Shown piece by piece: positions 1-8,772 of a DNA stretch of 64,000 nt. The first letter of the stretch is position 1, and every line of letters begins with the position of its first letter. The position numbers were made by a program, and so were the translations under genes. The notes beneath the pieces are model-generated. The model saw only the letters and a program-made list of their open reading frames with translations, ran no database searches and had not been told where the DNA came from. Source of the stretch: Microbacterium hydrothermale (GTDB taxonomy: Bacteria; Actinomycetota; Actinomycetes; Actinomycetales; Microbacteriaceae); the NCBI RefSeq assembly GCF_004854025.1, contig NZ_STGM01000001.1:310001-374000 (forward strand), given 5' to 3'.

Positions 1-1
1 G

Positions 2-385
2 CGCGGCCTTCCGCGCCCGTGGCTGGTGGGGTGGTCGTTCGGCACCGAACTCGCGTTGAAGTACGGACGCGACCACGACATCGAGGGCGTCATCCTGCTC
101 TCCCCGCCGCTGCATCGCGCGAGCGCCGACGAGGTCGCGGCGTGGGCGGGGGATCAGCGTCGCATGGTCGTGCTCGTGCCCGAGTTCGACGACTACCTGC
201 GACCCGCCGAGGCGCGCGAGCGGTTCTCGTCGGTCCCGGATGCCACCCTCATCGCGGTCGAGGGGGGTAAGCACCTCTGGGTCGGCGAGACGCAGACCCG
301 CCGCGTGCTGACCGAGATCGTCGCCGCCGTGAACCCCGACGCGCTGCCGCTGCCCACCGAGTGGGACGGCGACGTCGTCGACTGA
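2..385 (+). CDS. alpha/beta hydrolase, 3' part only
   Basis: This is the C-terminal part of an alpha/beta hydrolase-like protein; the reading frame is open to the left edge, so the start lies outside the window. Near the edge it reads G-W-S-F-G-T-E, a G-x-S-x-G nucleophile elbow whose serine would be catalytic. A later D-D-Y stretch and a G-G-K-H-L-W stretch near the C-terminus fit the acid and the catalytic histidine of such hydrolases. The substrate cannot be told. The gene ends 2 bases before the stop of the convergent AI-2E-type permease, with no room for a terminator. Confidence 0.7.
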   Translation, partial: RGLPRPWLVGWSFGTELALKYGRDHDIEGVILLSPPLHRASADEVAAWAGDQRRMVVLVPEFDDYLRPAEARERFSSVPDATLIAVEGGKHLWVGETQTRRVLTEIVAAVNPDALPLPTEWDGDVVD

Positions 386-387
386 CC

Positions 388-1464
388 TCAGCGCTCGTTC
401 TGCCGCGGGATGATGACCTCGCGGTAGATGATGAGGATGCTCGCGGCGACGGGGATCGCGATGAGGGCTCCGAGCAGGTTGAGCAGTGCCCCGCCCGCGA
501 GCGCCGAGATGACGACGACCGATCCCGGCACCGACACCGCCCGGTTCATGATGCGCGGAGAGATGACGTACGCCTCGATCTGCATGTAGACGAGGTAGTA
601 GATGGCGGCCGCGACGATGGCCCAGCCCGGCGTCCCGAGCCCCGGGATGAGGCACGTCAGCACGATGATCGTCGACCCCGTCAGGGTGCCGACGAGCGGG
701 ATGAGCGAGAAGAAGAACGCGATCACGGCGAGCACGGCCGGGAAGGGCGCGTTGATGATCGTCAGGAAGATCGCGCTCAGCACGCCGTTGATCACGCCGA
801 GGCTGACCTGCCCCATGACGTAGTACCCGACGGAGTCGGTGATCTTCTCGGCGAGCTCGATGAACCGCGCGCGCTTGGACGCCGGGACCAGCTGGTACAC
901 CGCCGACTTGAGCGAGGGGGTGGATGCCGTGAAGTAGATCGTCAGGATGAGCACGATGAACGCCCCGCCCAGGCCCGCCGCCACCGCGCCGGCACCGGTG
1001 AGGAGGGAGTTGCCGATCGCCGTCGAGATGGAGCCGACGTCGAGGGTCGTGAACCAGTGCTGGACGCCCGCCCAGACCTCGTCGATCTTGAGCCAGGGGA
1101 GGGTGTCGGACGCCCACTGCTGCACCTGCGCGACCACCTCGTTCCAGCGGCCCGGCTGCAGCAGCTGCTCGATCTGTGCGACCAGCTGCGCGATCTGGCT
1201 GACGATGATGGGCACGACCATGAAGATGATCCCGGCGAAGATGCCGAGGACCGCCAGGATCGTCACCAGGACGGCCGCCCAGCGCGGCAGTCCTCGTCGC
1301 TCCAGGAACGAGACGACCGGGTCGAGGCCCAGGGAGAGGAAGAGCGCGGTACCGACGTACAGAAGGATCGTCGACAGGTTCTGCACACTGCCGATCAGCA
1401 GCAGGCCGACGCCGACGCCGAGCGTCGCCAGCAGCGCGACCCGGAAGGGATTGTGGATCTTCAT
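388..1464 (-). CDS. AI-2E family transporter (putative permease)
   Basis: Predicted 358-residue integral membrane protein of the AI-2E/PerM family. Hydrophobic segments cluster at both ends, separated by a central soluble stretch rich in Trp and Gln (about residues 90-170), which is the family's usual layout. The segment P-L-V-G-T-L-T-G-S lies in the conserved C-terminal half. Some members export autoinducer-2 and others act as Na+/H+ antiporters, so the substrate is open. I chose the ATG whose product begins M-K-I-H-N-P-F-R, preceded by a GGGAG ribosome site; the frame stays open upstream, but those codons give low-complexity sequence without membrane character. It is divergent from the gene at 1639, and both promoters must lie between 1465 and 1638. 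Confidence 0.85.
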   Translation of the reverse strand: MKIHNPFRVALLATLGVGVGLLLIGSVQNLSTILLYVGTALFLSLGLDPVVSFLERRGLPRWAAVLVTILAVLGIFAGIIFMVVPIIVSQIAQLVAQIEQLLQPGRWNEVVAQVQQWASDTLPWLKIDEVWAGVQHWFTTLDVGSISTAIGNSLLTGAGAVAAGLGGAFIVLILTIYFTASTPSLKSAVYQLVPASKRARFIELAEKITDSVGYYVMGQVSLGVINGVLSAIFLTIINAPFPAVLAVIAFFFSLIPLVGTLTGSTIIVLTCLIPGLGTPGWAIVAAAIYYLVYMQIEAYVISPRIMNRAVSVPGSVVVISALAGGALLNLLGALIAIPVAASILIIYREVIIPRQNER

Positions 1465-1638
1465 GCCGAACGACTCCCGCCTCAGCCGGGCGAGCGTGCC
1501 CGTCTCGTCAGGATAGTGACCGCGGGGCCCCGCATCGGCGAGCCACGAGCCTCGCCGCGAACTTTCAGCCGCCCTCGGATAGTCTGAAACGTCGATTCTT
1601 CGGTGGCGCCCGAGCTGCCGGTGGGGATGGTGTGAAGC

Positions 1639-3435
1639 GTGAGATTCGTCTGGGCCGTGGTGGCGTTCGTCATCGCCGCCGCCATGATCGGTGCCGGCAT
1701 CGCCCAGCGCACGGTCTTCCAGGGGCCGTCCGAGACCACGAAGGCGGTGCAGACCGAGGGAGCCTCGGCCTACACCCTCATCGACGGCTCGGTGCTCACG
1801 AGCGTCCCGGGAGCGCAGACCCTGCGCGTCGAGGGCGACGGGGCCGTTTTCCTCTCCTACGGCCGCACCGCTGATCTGAAGGCGTGGCTCGCCGATGTGG
1901 ACTACACCGCGGTGACCGTGAACGGCGAGGGCGAGGTGCAGACCGCCGACCAGGCGCCGACGGTGACCCCCGCGTCCGCCGCCACCACGGGCGGACGCAG
2001 CCCGATCGACAACGACCTCTGGCTCGACGAGTTCGAGCAGACGGGTTCCCTGTCGACCACCCTGCAGCTCCCGAGCGACATGAGCGTTCTGGTCGCCTCG
2101 GACGGCACCGCGCCCGCCCCCGCGAACGTGAGCGTGACGTGGCCCATCGACGACTCCACGCCCTGGGCGGGCCCGCTGATCGTCGGCGGCGGTATCGCGC
2201 TTCTCGCCGGCATCGTGCTCTACCTCCTCGGCATCCGTCACGTGCGCCGTTCGCGCCGCCCGCGCCGCAAGGGCCTGCCGCTCCCCGTCACCGAGCCCAT
2301 CTCGATCGCCGAATCGGATGCCGCGGCCAAGGGCGTGGTGAGCGAAAGCCCCTCGCGCCGATCCTCGGGTTCGCGCGGTCGTCGTGCGCTCGTCGCCGTC
2401 CCCGCGTTGGGCGTGTCGGTGGCGCTGCTCGCGGGATGCTCGGCGGACGCCTGGCCGCAGTTCGCGGCCTCGGAGACTCCGACGCCCACCCCGACCGTCG
2501 TCGTCCCGGAGGGGCAGTTCCCTCCCGCGGTCACCGAGGCGCAGGCCAAGCGCATCGTGTCCCGCGTGTCGAGCACGGTCGCATCCGCCGACGCAGCCCT
2601 CGACCAGAACGCCGCCGCCCAGCGTCTGTCGGGCCCCGCGCTGGCCGAGCGGGCGACCAACTACACCTTGCGCGCGGCCCTTCCCGATCGCCCCGCCCTC
2701 CCGGCGATCCCGTCGGAGCCGGTGCAGATCACGCTGCCGCAGACCACCGGCTCGTGGCCGCGCTCGCTCATGACGGTGGTGGAGTCGGCGGATGCCGCCA
2801 CCCCGACCACGACGATCATGATGATGACGCAGGAGACGCCCTGGGACGACTACAAGGCGTCCTACGTGGGCAACCTGGAGGCGTCCACCAACCTGCCCGA
2901 ACTCGCCGCCCCCTACGTCGGCGCGACGCAGGTGCCGCCGGACTCGTCGTTCCTCACCCTCGCCCCTGAGAAGGTGGCGGCCGCGTACGCCGACATCATC
3001 AACAACGGCGAGAACAGCGCGTCTGCGCCCCTCTTCGACACCGGGAACGACCTGCTGCTGTCGGCGATCCAGGACAACAAGACCAAGCGCACCGACGAGC
3101 TCAACCAGACGGGTGCCGGCACCGCGGAGATCAGCTTCGCCGCCTCGGCGGGTCCCGCGACGCCGATCGCGCTCGCGACGCTCGACACCGGAGCGATCGT
3201 GGCGGTGAACGTCTACGAGAGCGACACCGCTAAGCCGACCAACGCCGACGCGGTCATCAAGCTCGACAACAACCCCGCGGTCAAGGCCCTCACCGGGGTC
3301 GACCAGTCCGCGACGGGCTTCACCACGACCTACTCCGACCAGGTGTTCTTCTACGTGCCCAGCCAGGGTTCCGACGACAAGATCCGCCTGCTCGGCTACC
3401 GTTCCAGTCTCCTCGAAGCGAAGGTGTCCCCGTGA
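1639..3435 (+). CDS. two-part membrane protein with internal lipobox-like motif, function unknown
   Basis: 598 residues from a GTG start. The N-terminal half has one membrane helix at the start (residues 4-22), an extracytoplasmic region and a second helix at about 178-200, followed by a very basic R-R-S-R-R-P-R-R-K stretch. The C-terminal half begins like a lipoprotein: basic residues, a short hydrophobic run, then L-L-A-G-C with Cys at 267, then a Thr/Pro-rich linker and a soluble domain of about 300 residues. It looks like a membrane protein fused to a lipoprotein-like domain, but the internal lipobox may simply be a third membrane segment. It overlaps the thioredoxin-like gene by 4 bases (GTGA), so the two are probably translationally coupled. 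A TAGTCT hexamer at 1579-1584 would give a leader of about 50 bases. I do not recognise a function. Confidence 0.75.
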   Translation: MRFVWAVVAFVIAAAMIGAGIAQRTVFQGPSETTKAVQTEGASAYTLIDGSVLTSVPGAQTLRVEGDGAVFLSYGRTADLKAWLADVDYTAVTVNGEGEVQTADQAPTVTPASAATTGGRSPIDNDLWLDEFEQTGSLSTTLQLPSDMSVLVASDGTAPAPANVSVTWPIDDSTPWAGPLIVGGGIALLAGIVLYLLGIRHVRRSRRPRRKGLPLPVTEPISIAESDAAAKGVVSESPSRRSSGSRGRRALVAVPALGVSVALLAGCSADAWPQFAASETPTPTPTVVVPEGQFPPAVTEAQAKRIVSRVSSTVASADAALDQNAAAQRLSGPALAERATNYTLRAALPDRPALPAIPSEPVQITLPQTTGSWPRSLMTVVESADAATPTTTIMMMTQETPWDDYKASYVGNLEASTNLPELAAPYVGATQVPPDSSFLTLAPEKVAAAYADIINNGENSASAPLFDTGNDLLLSAIQDNKTKRTDELNQTGAGTAEISFAASAGPATPIALATLDTGAIVAVNVYESDTAKPTNADAVIKLDNNPAVKALTGVDQSATGFTTTYSDQVFFYVPSQGSDDKIRLLGYRSSLLEAKVSP

Positions 3436-4376
3436 GCACTCCCGCCCCCGGTTCCGTGATGCGCGGCGCCGTCGACCTCTCGTCGCTGCGCAACCGCCCG
3501 GCCGCCCCCGCGGCGCCCGCCGCCCCGCCCGCCGACGGCGCGGCGCCGGCCGGCGCTCTGCCGCTCGTCTTCGACGTCACCGACGCGACTTTCGGCGAGG
3601 TGCTCGAGCTCTCGCGCACGGTCCCCGTCGTGATCGACCTCTGGGCCGAATGGTGCGGTCCCTGCAAGCAGCTCAGCCCGGTGCTCGAGAAAGTCGTCAC
3701 CGAGCTGGCGGGTCGCCTCGTGCTCGCGAAGGTCGACGTCGACGCCAACCCGCAGCTCGCGCAGGGCTTCCGCGCGCAGTCCATCCCGATGGTGCTCGCC
3801 CTCGTCGCCGGCCAGCCGGTGCCGTTGTTCACCGGCGCGGTGCCGGAGCAGCAGGTGCGCGACGTCTTCGCCCAGCTCCTACAGCTGGCCGCCCAGCACG
3901 GGGTGACGGGAACCGTCCCCGTCGAGGGTGCCGCCGCGGACGCGCCTGCGGAGGAGCCCCCGCTCCCGCCGCTGCACGCCGAGGCCTTCGCGGCGATCGA
4001 GGAGGGTGACTACGCCCGCGCCATCGCCGCGTACGAGAAGGCCCTCGCCGAGAACCCGCGGGACGCCGACGCGCGCGCCGGCCTCGGTCAGGTGCGCCTG
4101 CTCGACCGCGTGCAGGGCGCCGACCTCCAGGCGGCACGGGCCGCGGCCGCGGCCGAGCCCACGGGCGTCGACGCGCAGTTCGTCGTCGCCGATCTCGACG
4201 TCGTGGGCGGTCACGTCGACGACGCGTTCGGTCGACTGCTCGACCTGTTCGCGGCGCTCCCGTCGGACGAGCGCGCCCCGGTGCGCGAGCGGCTTCTCGA
4301 GCTGTTCGGCATCGTGGGGGACGACGACGCCCGTGTGATCCGCGCGCGTGCGCGGTTGGCATCCCTCCTCTTCTGA
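3432..4376 (+). CDS. YbbN-like thioredoxin with TPR-like C-terminus
   Basis: 314 residues. A Pro/Ala-rich leader of about 35 residues is followed by a thioredoxin fold with W-C-G-P-C at residues 74-78, giving both redox cysteines, and a cis-proline context (S-I-P-M) further on. After a linker the C-terminal half is helical and TPR-like (Y-A-R-A-I-A-A-Y-E-K), as in YbbN/CnoX, a chaperone-linked thioredoxin that guards proteins against oxidative aggregation. In E. coli YbbN the active site is SXXC, so the intact CGPC here suggests real disulfide activity. The GTG start overlaps the stop of the preceding gene. Confidence 0.88.
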   Translation: MSTPAPGSVMRGAVDLSSLRNRPAAPAAPAAPPADGAAPAGALPLVFDVTDATFGEVLELSRTVPVVIDLWAEWCGPCKQLSPVLEKVVTELAGRLVLAKVDVDANPQLAQGFRAQSIPMVLALVAGQPVPLFTGAVPEQQVRDVFAQLLQLAAQHGVTGTVPVEGAAADAPAEEPPLPPLHAEAFAAIEEGDYARAIAAYEKALAENPRDADARAGLGQVRLLDRVQGADLQAARAAAAAEPTGVDAQFVVADLDVVGGHVDDAFGRLLDLFAALPSDERAPVRERLLELFGIVGDDDARVIRARARLASLLF

Positions 4377-4385
4377 GCCACGATG

Positions 4386-4420
4386 AACGGCCCCGCCCCC
4401 TCGAGGGGAGCGGGGCCGTT
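4386..4420 (+). terminator. strong hairpin after the thioredoxin-like gene
   Basis: An 11-bp perfect stem (4386-4396 with 4410-4420) encloses a further CCCCTCGAGGGG palindrome at 4397-4408. It starts 10 bases after the thioredoxin-like stop. There is no long T tract, as is usual for high-GC actinobacterial terminators. Confidence 0.75.
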
Positions 4421-4445
4421 CGCGTTCTGCCCGGCGAACGCACGA

Positions 4446-4469
4446 GGCCCGCCCCCGGAGGGACGGGCC
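4446..4469 (-). terminator. hairpin after glgB
   Basis: GGCCCG (4446-4451) pairs with CGGGCC (4464-4469) around a purine-rich loop. It lies 16 bases beyond the glgB stop, where a terminator for the minus-strand glg operon is expected. The stem is short. Confidence 0.45.
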
Positions 4470-4484
4470 CTGTGCGTGACCGGG

Positions 4485-6623
4485 TCAGGCGCCCGCGCGG
4501 TGGTGCAGCCAGAGCACGCCCAGCGGCGGGAGGGTGAGCGTGGCGCTGCCGCGGCCGTCGGTGGCCACGGCGCCGAGGTTGCCCTGACCGGAGCCACCGA
4601 ACGCCTCGGCGTCGCTGTTGAGCACCTCGGTCCACATGCCGGACTCCGGCAGGTCGAGGGGGAAGTCGGTGAGCGGAACGCCCGAGAAGTTGCACACGAC
4701 GGCGACGGTGTTGCCGTGGTGGTCGCGGCGGGCGAACGCGAGCACGTTCGGGTTCCACGCCGGAGCCCCCAGGCGCGAGAACGCGGCGCCGTCGTGGTCC
4801 CGCGACCAGAGCGCCGCCTGCTCCTTGTACACGCGGTTCAATTCGCCGACGAAGTCGTGCAGCTGTCGGTGCGAGGGCTGGTCGAGCATCCACCAGTCGA
4901 TCGAACGCGACTCCGACCACTCCGACATCTGGCCGAACTCCTGGCCCATGAACAGCAACTGCTTGCCGGGGTGCCCCCACATGTACGCCAAGAACGCGCG
5001 CATGTTCGCGAGCTTCTGCCAGTGGTCGCCGGGCATGCGGCCGAAGAGGCTGCCCTTGCCGTGGACAACCTCGTCGTGGCTGATCGGGAGGATGAAGTTC
5101 TCGCTGAACGCGTACACGAACGAGAACGACAGCTCGCCCTCGTGGTGCGAGCGGTACATCGGATCGCGCCCGATGTACTGGAGCGAGTCGTTCATCCAGC
5201 CCATGTTCCACTTGAACCCGAAGCCGAGACCGGCGTGGCTCGTCGGGGCGGTGACACCGGGGAAGCTCGTGGACTCCTCGGCGATCAGGGCGATGCCCGG
5301 GTAGCGCTTGTACGAGGTCGCGTTGACCTCCTGCAGGAAGCGGATCGCCTCGAGGTTCTCCCGGCCGCCGAACTGGTTGGGGGCCCACTCCCCGTCGTTG
5401 CGGGAGTAGTCGAGATAGAGCATGGATGCCACGGCATCCACGCGCAGACCGTCGACGTGGAACTCCTCGAACCAGTACAGCGCGTTCGCGACGAGGAAGT
5501 TGCGCACCTCGTTGCGGCCGTAGTCGAAGATGAGCGTCCCCCAGTCCTTGTGCTCGCCGCGACGGGGATCGGGGTGCTCGTACAGCGCCTCGCCGTCGAA
5601 GCGGGCGAGGGCGAAGTCGTCCTTCGGGAAGTGCCCCGGGACCCAGTCCATGATCACGCCGATGCCGGCCTGGTGCAGGCGGTCGATGAGGTAGCGCAGG
5701 TCGTCGGGGGATCCGAAGCGGCTCGTGGGGGCGTAGTAGCCCGACACCTGGTATCCCCACGATCCGCCGAAGGGGTGCTCCGCGAGCGGGAGGAATTCAA
5801 CGTGCGTGAAGCCCTGCGCGCCGACGTAGTCGATGATCTCGTCGGCGGCGTCGCGATACGACAGGCCCTGCTTCCACGAGCCGAGGTGCAGTTCGTAGAT
5901 CGACATGGGCCGGTCGATCGGCGCGGTCCGGGAGCGCTCGTTGATCCACGCGTCGTCGGCCCAGGCGTAGGCGGAGTCGGTCACGACCGACGCGGTGGCC
6001 GGGGGGACCTCGGCCAGGCGCGCCATCGGATCGGCCTTCTCGATCCATTGTCCGCCCCGCGTGAGGATCTCGAACTTGTAGCGTGTGCCGAGGCCGATCC
6101 CGGGGATGAAGAGCTCCCAGACACCGCTGCCGCCCATCGAGCGCATCGCGCTGCCGGTGCCGTCCCAGCCGTTGAAGTCGCCGATCACGCGCAGCGCGCG
6201 GGCATCGGGCGCCCAGACCGTGAACGCGGTGCCGCTCGAACCGTCGAGCTCGCGCACGTGCGCACCGAGAACGCGCCACAGCTCCTCGTGACGCCCCTCG
6301 GAGATGAGGTGGAGGTCGAGTTCGCCGATCGACGGGGCGTGCCGGTAGCCGTCGTCGGAGGCGTGCTCCGAGCCGTCGTAGGACGCCCGCACGACGTAGG
6401 CGCCCGGGTGGGTGGCCACGGGGGCCTCCCAGATCCCGCCGCGCACGTGCTCGAGCGCGACGGAGGTCCCGTCGGCGAGTTCGGCGACGACCGTCGCGGC
6501 GAGGGGACGCCGCGAGCGGATGACCCAGCCGTCGGCGGTCTCGTGCACGCCGAGCACGCTGTGCGGGTCGTGGTGGGCGCCGTGCGCGACGGCGTCGAGG
6601 ATCTCGGGGGAGAGGGAGGTCAT
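4485..6623 (-). CDS. glgB: 1,4-alpha-glucan branching enzyme GlgB
   Basis: 712 residues; makes alpha-1,6 branches in glycogen-like alpha-glucan. An N-terminal carbohydrate-binding module (V-L-G-V-H-E near residue 20, then a second beta-sandwich with V-W-A-P-D-A) precedes the GH13 barrel. Catalytic motifs are visible: the nucleophile Asp in G-L-R-V-D-A-V-A-S-M and the acid Glu in L-I-A-E-E-S-T. The branching-enzyme signature D-W-V-P-G-H-F-P is present, and the length is normal. The ATG overlaps the glgE stop by 4 bases (ATGA), so glgE and glgB form one translationally coupled operon, as is common in GlgE-pathway actinobacteria. The frame is open far upstream inside glgE, but that part is a shadow. 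Confidence 0.97.
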   Translation of the reverse strand: MTSLSPEILDAVAHGAHHDPHSVLGVHETADGWVIRSRRPLAATVVAELADGTSVALEHVRGGIWEAPVATHPGAYVVRASYDGSEHASDDGYRHAPSIGELDLHLISEGRHEELWRVLGAHVRELDGSSGTAFTVWAPDARALRVIGDFNGWDGTGSAMRSMGGSGVWELFIPGIGLGTRYKFEILTRGGQWIEKADPMARLAEVPPATASVVTDSAYAWADDAWINERSRTAPIDRPMSIYELHLGSWKQGLSYRDAADEIIDYVGAQGFTHVEFLPLAEHPFGGSWGYQVSGYYAPTSRFGSPDDLRYLIDRLHQAGIGVIMDWVPGHFPKDDFALARFDGEALYEHPDPRRGEHKDWGTLIFDYGRNEVRNFLVANALYWFEEFHVDGLRVDAVASMLYLDYSRNDGEWAPNQFGGRENLEAIRFLQEVNATSYKRYPGIALIAEESTSFPGVTAPTSHAGLGFGFKWNMGWMNDSLQYIGRDPMYRSHHEGELSFSFVYAFSENFILPISHDEVVHGKGSLFGRMPGDHWQKLANMRAFLAYMWGHPGKQLLFMGQEFGQMSEWSESRSIDWWMLDQPSHRQLHDFVGELNRVYKEQAALWSRDHDGAAFSRLGAPAWNPNVLAFARRDHHGNTVAVVCNFSGVPLTDFPLDLPESGMWTEVLNSDAEAFGGSGQGNLGAVATDGRGSATLTLPPLGVLWLHHRAGA

Positions 6624-8704
6624 CGGGTCTCCTTGACGTGCAGGATGTGCACGGGCTCGCTGAAGGCGTCGAGGCGGACGAAGTTGTGATCGGCCCAGGT
6701 CCAGACCTGGCCGGTCACGAGGTCTTCGACGTCGTACGACGCGCCGGGCTCGACGCCGAACACGGTCGTGTCGAGGTGGACGGTGGTCTCGCGGGCCGAG
6801 TGGGGGTCGACGTTGGCGACCACGATCACCGTGTCGGCGACGCCCGTGGGGCTGAGGGCGGCGTCGAGGTGCTTGGAGTAGACGAGGATCGCGTCGTCGT
6901 CGCTCCAGTGCACCCGCAGGTTGCGCAGCTGTCGCAGCGCGGGGTGGTCGCGCCGTGCGGCGTTGAGCATGCGCAGGTACGGGGCGAGCGAGTCGCCCGC
7001 GGCCTCGGCGCCCGCCCAGTCGCGGAACTTGTACTCGTACTTCTCGTTGTCGATGTTCTCTTCCGAACCCGGCCGGGCCACGTTCTCGAACAGCTCGTAC
7101 CCGGCGTAGACCCCGTAGGTGGGGGCCGCGGTCGCGGCGATCGCGGCGCGGATCTTGTAGGCCGGTCGACCGCCGAACTGCAGGTACTCGGTGAGGATGT
7201 CGGGGGTGTTGACGAAGAGGTTGGGGCGCAGGAAGTCGTCGGTCTCGCGCGCGAGGCCGCCCAGGAACTCCTCGAGCTCCTCCTTGGTGTTGCGCCACGC
7301 GAAGTACGTGTAGCTCTGCTGGAAGCCCGCCATCGCCAGCCCCTGCAGCGGTGCGGGGCGGGTGAACGCCTCGGCGAGGAAGACGGCGTCGGGCTCCTCC
7401 GCGCTGACGGTGGCGATGAGCCACTCCCAGAACTGCAGGGGCTTCGTGTGCGGGTTGTCGACGCGGAAGATGGTGACGCCCTGCGCGATCCAGTGGCGCA
7501 CGATGCGCAGCACCTCGGCGCGGATGCCCTCCGGGTCGTTGTCGAAGTTGACCGGGTAGATGTCCTGGTACTTCTTCGGCGGGTTCTCGGCGAAGGCGAT
7601 CGATCCGTCGGGGAGGGTCGTGAACCACTCGGGGTGCTCGGCGACCCAAGGGTGGTCGGGCGAGGCCTGCAGAGCCAGGTCGAGGGCGACCTCGATGCCC
7701 GCCGCGCGGGCGGCGTCGACGAAGGCGCGGAAGTCGTCGAGCGTGCCCAGATCGGGGTGCACGGTGTCGTGCCCGCCCGCGGCGGCACCGATCGCCCACG
7801 GCGAGCCGGGGTCGCCGGGCTGGGTGACGAGGGTGTTGTTGGGGCCCTTGCGGTTGGTCACGCCGATCGGGTGGATCGGCGGCAGGTAGAGGACGTCGAA
7901 GCCCATGTCGGCGACACCGGGGAGTCGGTCGACGGCGGTGCGGAACGTGCCGCTGATCACCGAGCCGTCGTCGCCGCGGGTCGCGCCCTCGGACCGCGGG
8001 AAGAACTCGTACCAGGCGCCGACGCCGGCGCGCTCGCGTTCGACGAGCAGTTCGGCGTCTTTGCCGACCGAGACCAGACCCATCATCGGCCGCGCCTCGA
8101 AGAGGGCGGCGATGGCGGGATCGCGCACGATCTGCAGAGCGGTGTCGTCGTGCACCTCGGGGTCGCGCAGAGCGCGAGCCGCGTCGTACAGCACGTCTTT
8201 GTCGCTGCCGGGGCGCTTCTTCTCACCGCGCGCGCGGTCGAAGAGCTGAGCGCCCATCTCGCGCATGAGGGCCGTGTCGACGCCCGCCGCGATCTTGACC
8301 TCGGCCGCGTGCTCCCAGGTCGCGAAGTCGTCGGCGAAGGACTCGAAGCGGAAGCGCCACACGCCCTGCTCGAGCGGAGCGACGAGGGTCGACCACCGGT
8401 CGAACCCGTCGTTCAGGGGGCTGAGACGGTGCAACGACTCGTCGCCCGAGGGGGAGAACAGGCGCACCTGCACGCCGATGCGGTCGTGGCCCTCGCGGAA
8501 AGCGGTGACGGTGAAGGGCACGGCCTCGCCGAGGTAGGCGGAGGGGCGGAACCGTCCGCCCGGCACGCTCGGATGAGGCAGCGCCATCGGGATGCGCGGG
8601 GTGACCACGCTGCGCGAGGTGGGCGTCGGCTTGACCGGACGCACGGGAATCGAAGCGGCGCTGCGCCAGGGCAGCTCGGGCGAAGGAGTCGTCGTGGTGG
8701 CCAC
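6620..8704 (-). CDS. glgE: alpha-1,4-glucan:maltose-1-phosphate maltosyltransferase GlgE
   Basis: 694 residues. GlgE transfers maltosyl units from maltose-1-phosphate onto alpha-1,4-glucan chains, a route distinct from GlgA. An N-terminal beta domain and a helical insert precede a GH13_3 barrel. Family motifs are visible: L-P-P-I-H-P-I-G, E-N-P-P-K-K-Y-Q-D, F-R-V-D-N-P-H-T-K-P with the nucleophile Asp, and L-A-E-A-F-T-R-P with the general acid/base Glu. The GTG start is preceded by TAGGTT and a 6-base gap on the minus strand, so the mRNA is probably leaderless. The gene overlaps glgB by 4 bases. The maltokinase and trehalose synthase that feed this pathway are not in the window. Confidence 0.96.
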   Translation of the reverse strand: MATTTTPSPELPWRSAASIPVRPVKPTPTSRSVVTPRIPMALPHPSVPGGRFRPSAYLGEAVPFTVTAFREGHDRIGVQVRLFSPSGDESLHRLSPLNDGFDRWSTLVAPLEQGVWRFRFESFADDFATWEHAAEVKIAAGVDTALMREMGAQLFDRARGEKKRPGSDKDVLYDAARALRDPEVHDDTALQIVRDPAIAALFEARPMMGLVSVGKDAELLVERERAGVGAWYEFFPRSEGATRGDDGSVISGTFRTAVDRLPGVADMGFDVLYLPPIHPIGVTNRKGPNNTLVTQPGDPGSPWAIGAAAGGHDTVHPDLGTLDDFRAFVDAARAAGIEVALDLALQASPDHPWVAEHPEWFTTLPDGSIAFAENPPKKYQDIYPVNFDNDPEGIRAEVLRIVRHWIAQGVTIFRVDNPHTKPLQFWEWLIATVSAEEPDAVFLAEAFTRPAPLQGLAMAGFQQSYTYFAWRNTKEELEEFLGGLARETDDFLRPNLFVNTPDILTEYLQFGGRPAYKIRAAIAATAAPTYGVYAGYELFENVARPGSEENIDNEKYEYKFRDWAGAEAAGDSLAPYLRMLNAARRDHPALRQLRNLRVHWSDDDAILVYSKHLDAALSPTGVADTVIVVANVDPHSARETTVHLDTTVFGVEPGASYDVEDLVTGQVWTWADHNFVRLDAFSEPVHILHVKETR

Positions 8705-8772
8705 GGTCCGAACCTACCGCGGGCCGCCGACGTCGCCGTCACCTTTCGCGCGGCCTTGACAGGGCGCGCCGG

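Noticed and set aside
4383..6689. 768-codon plus-strand ORF opposite glgB
   Set aside because: It is antisense to a clear glgB. High GC at third positions removes stops in the opposite frame; its composition is Val/Glu/Arg/Gly-rich with no motif.
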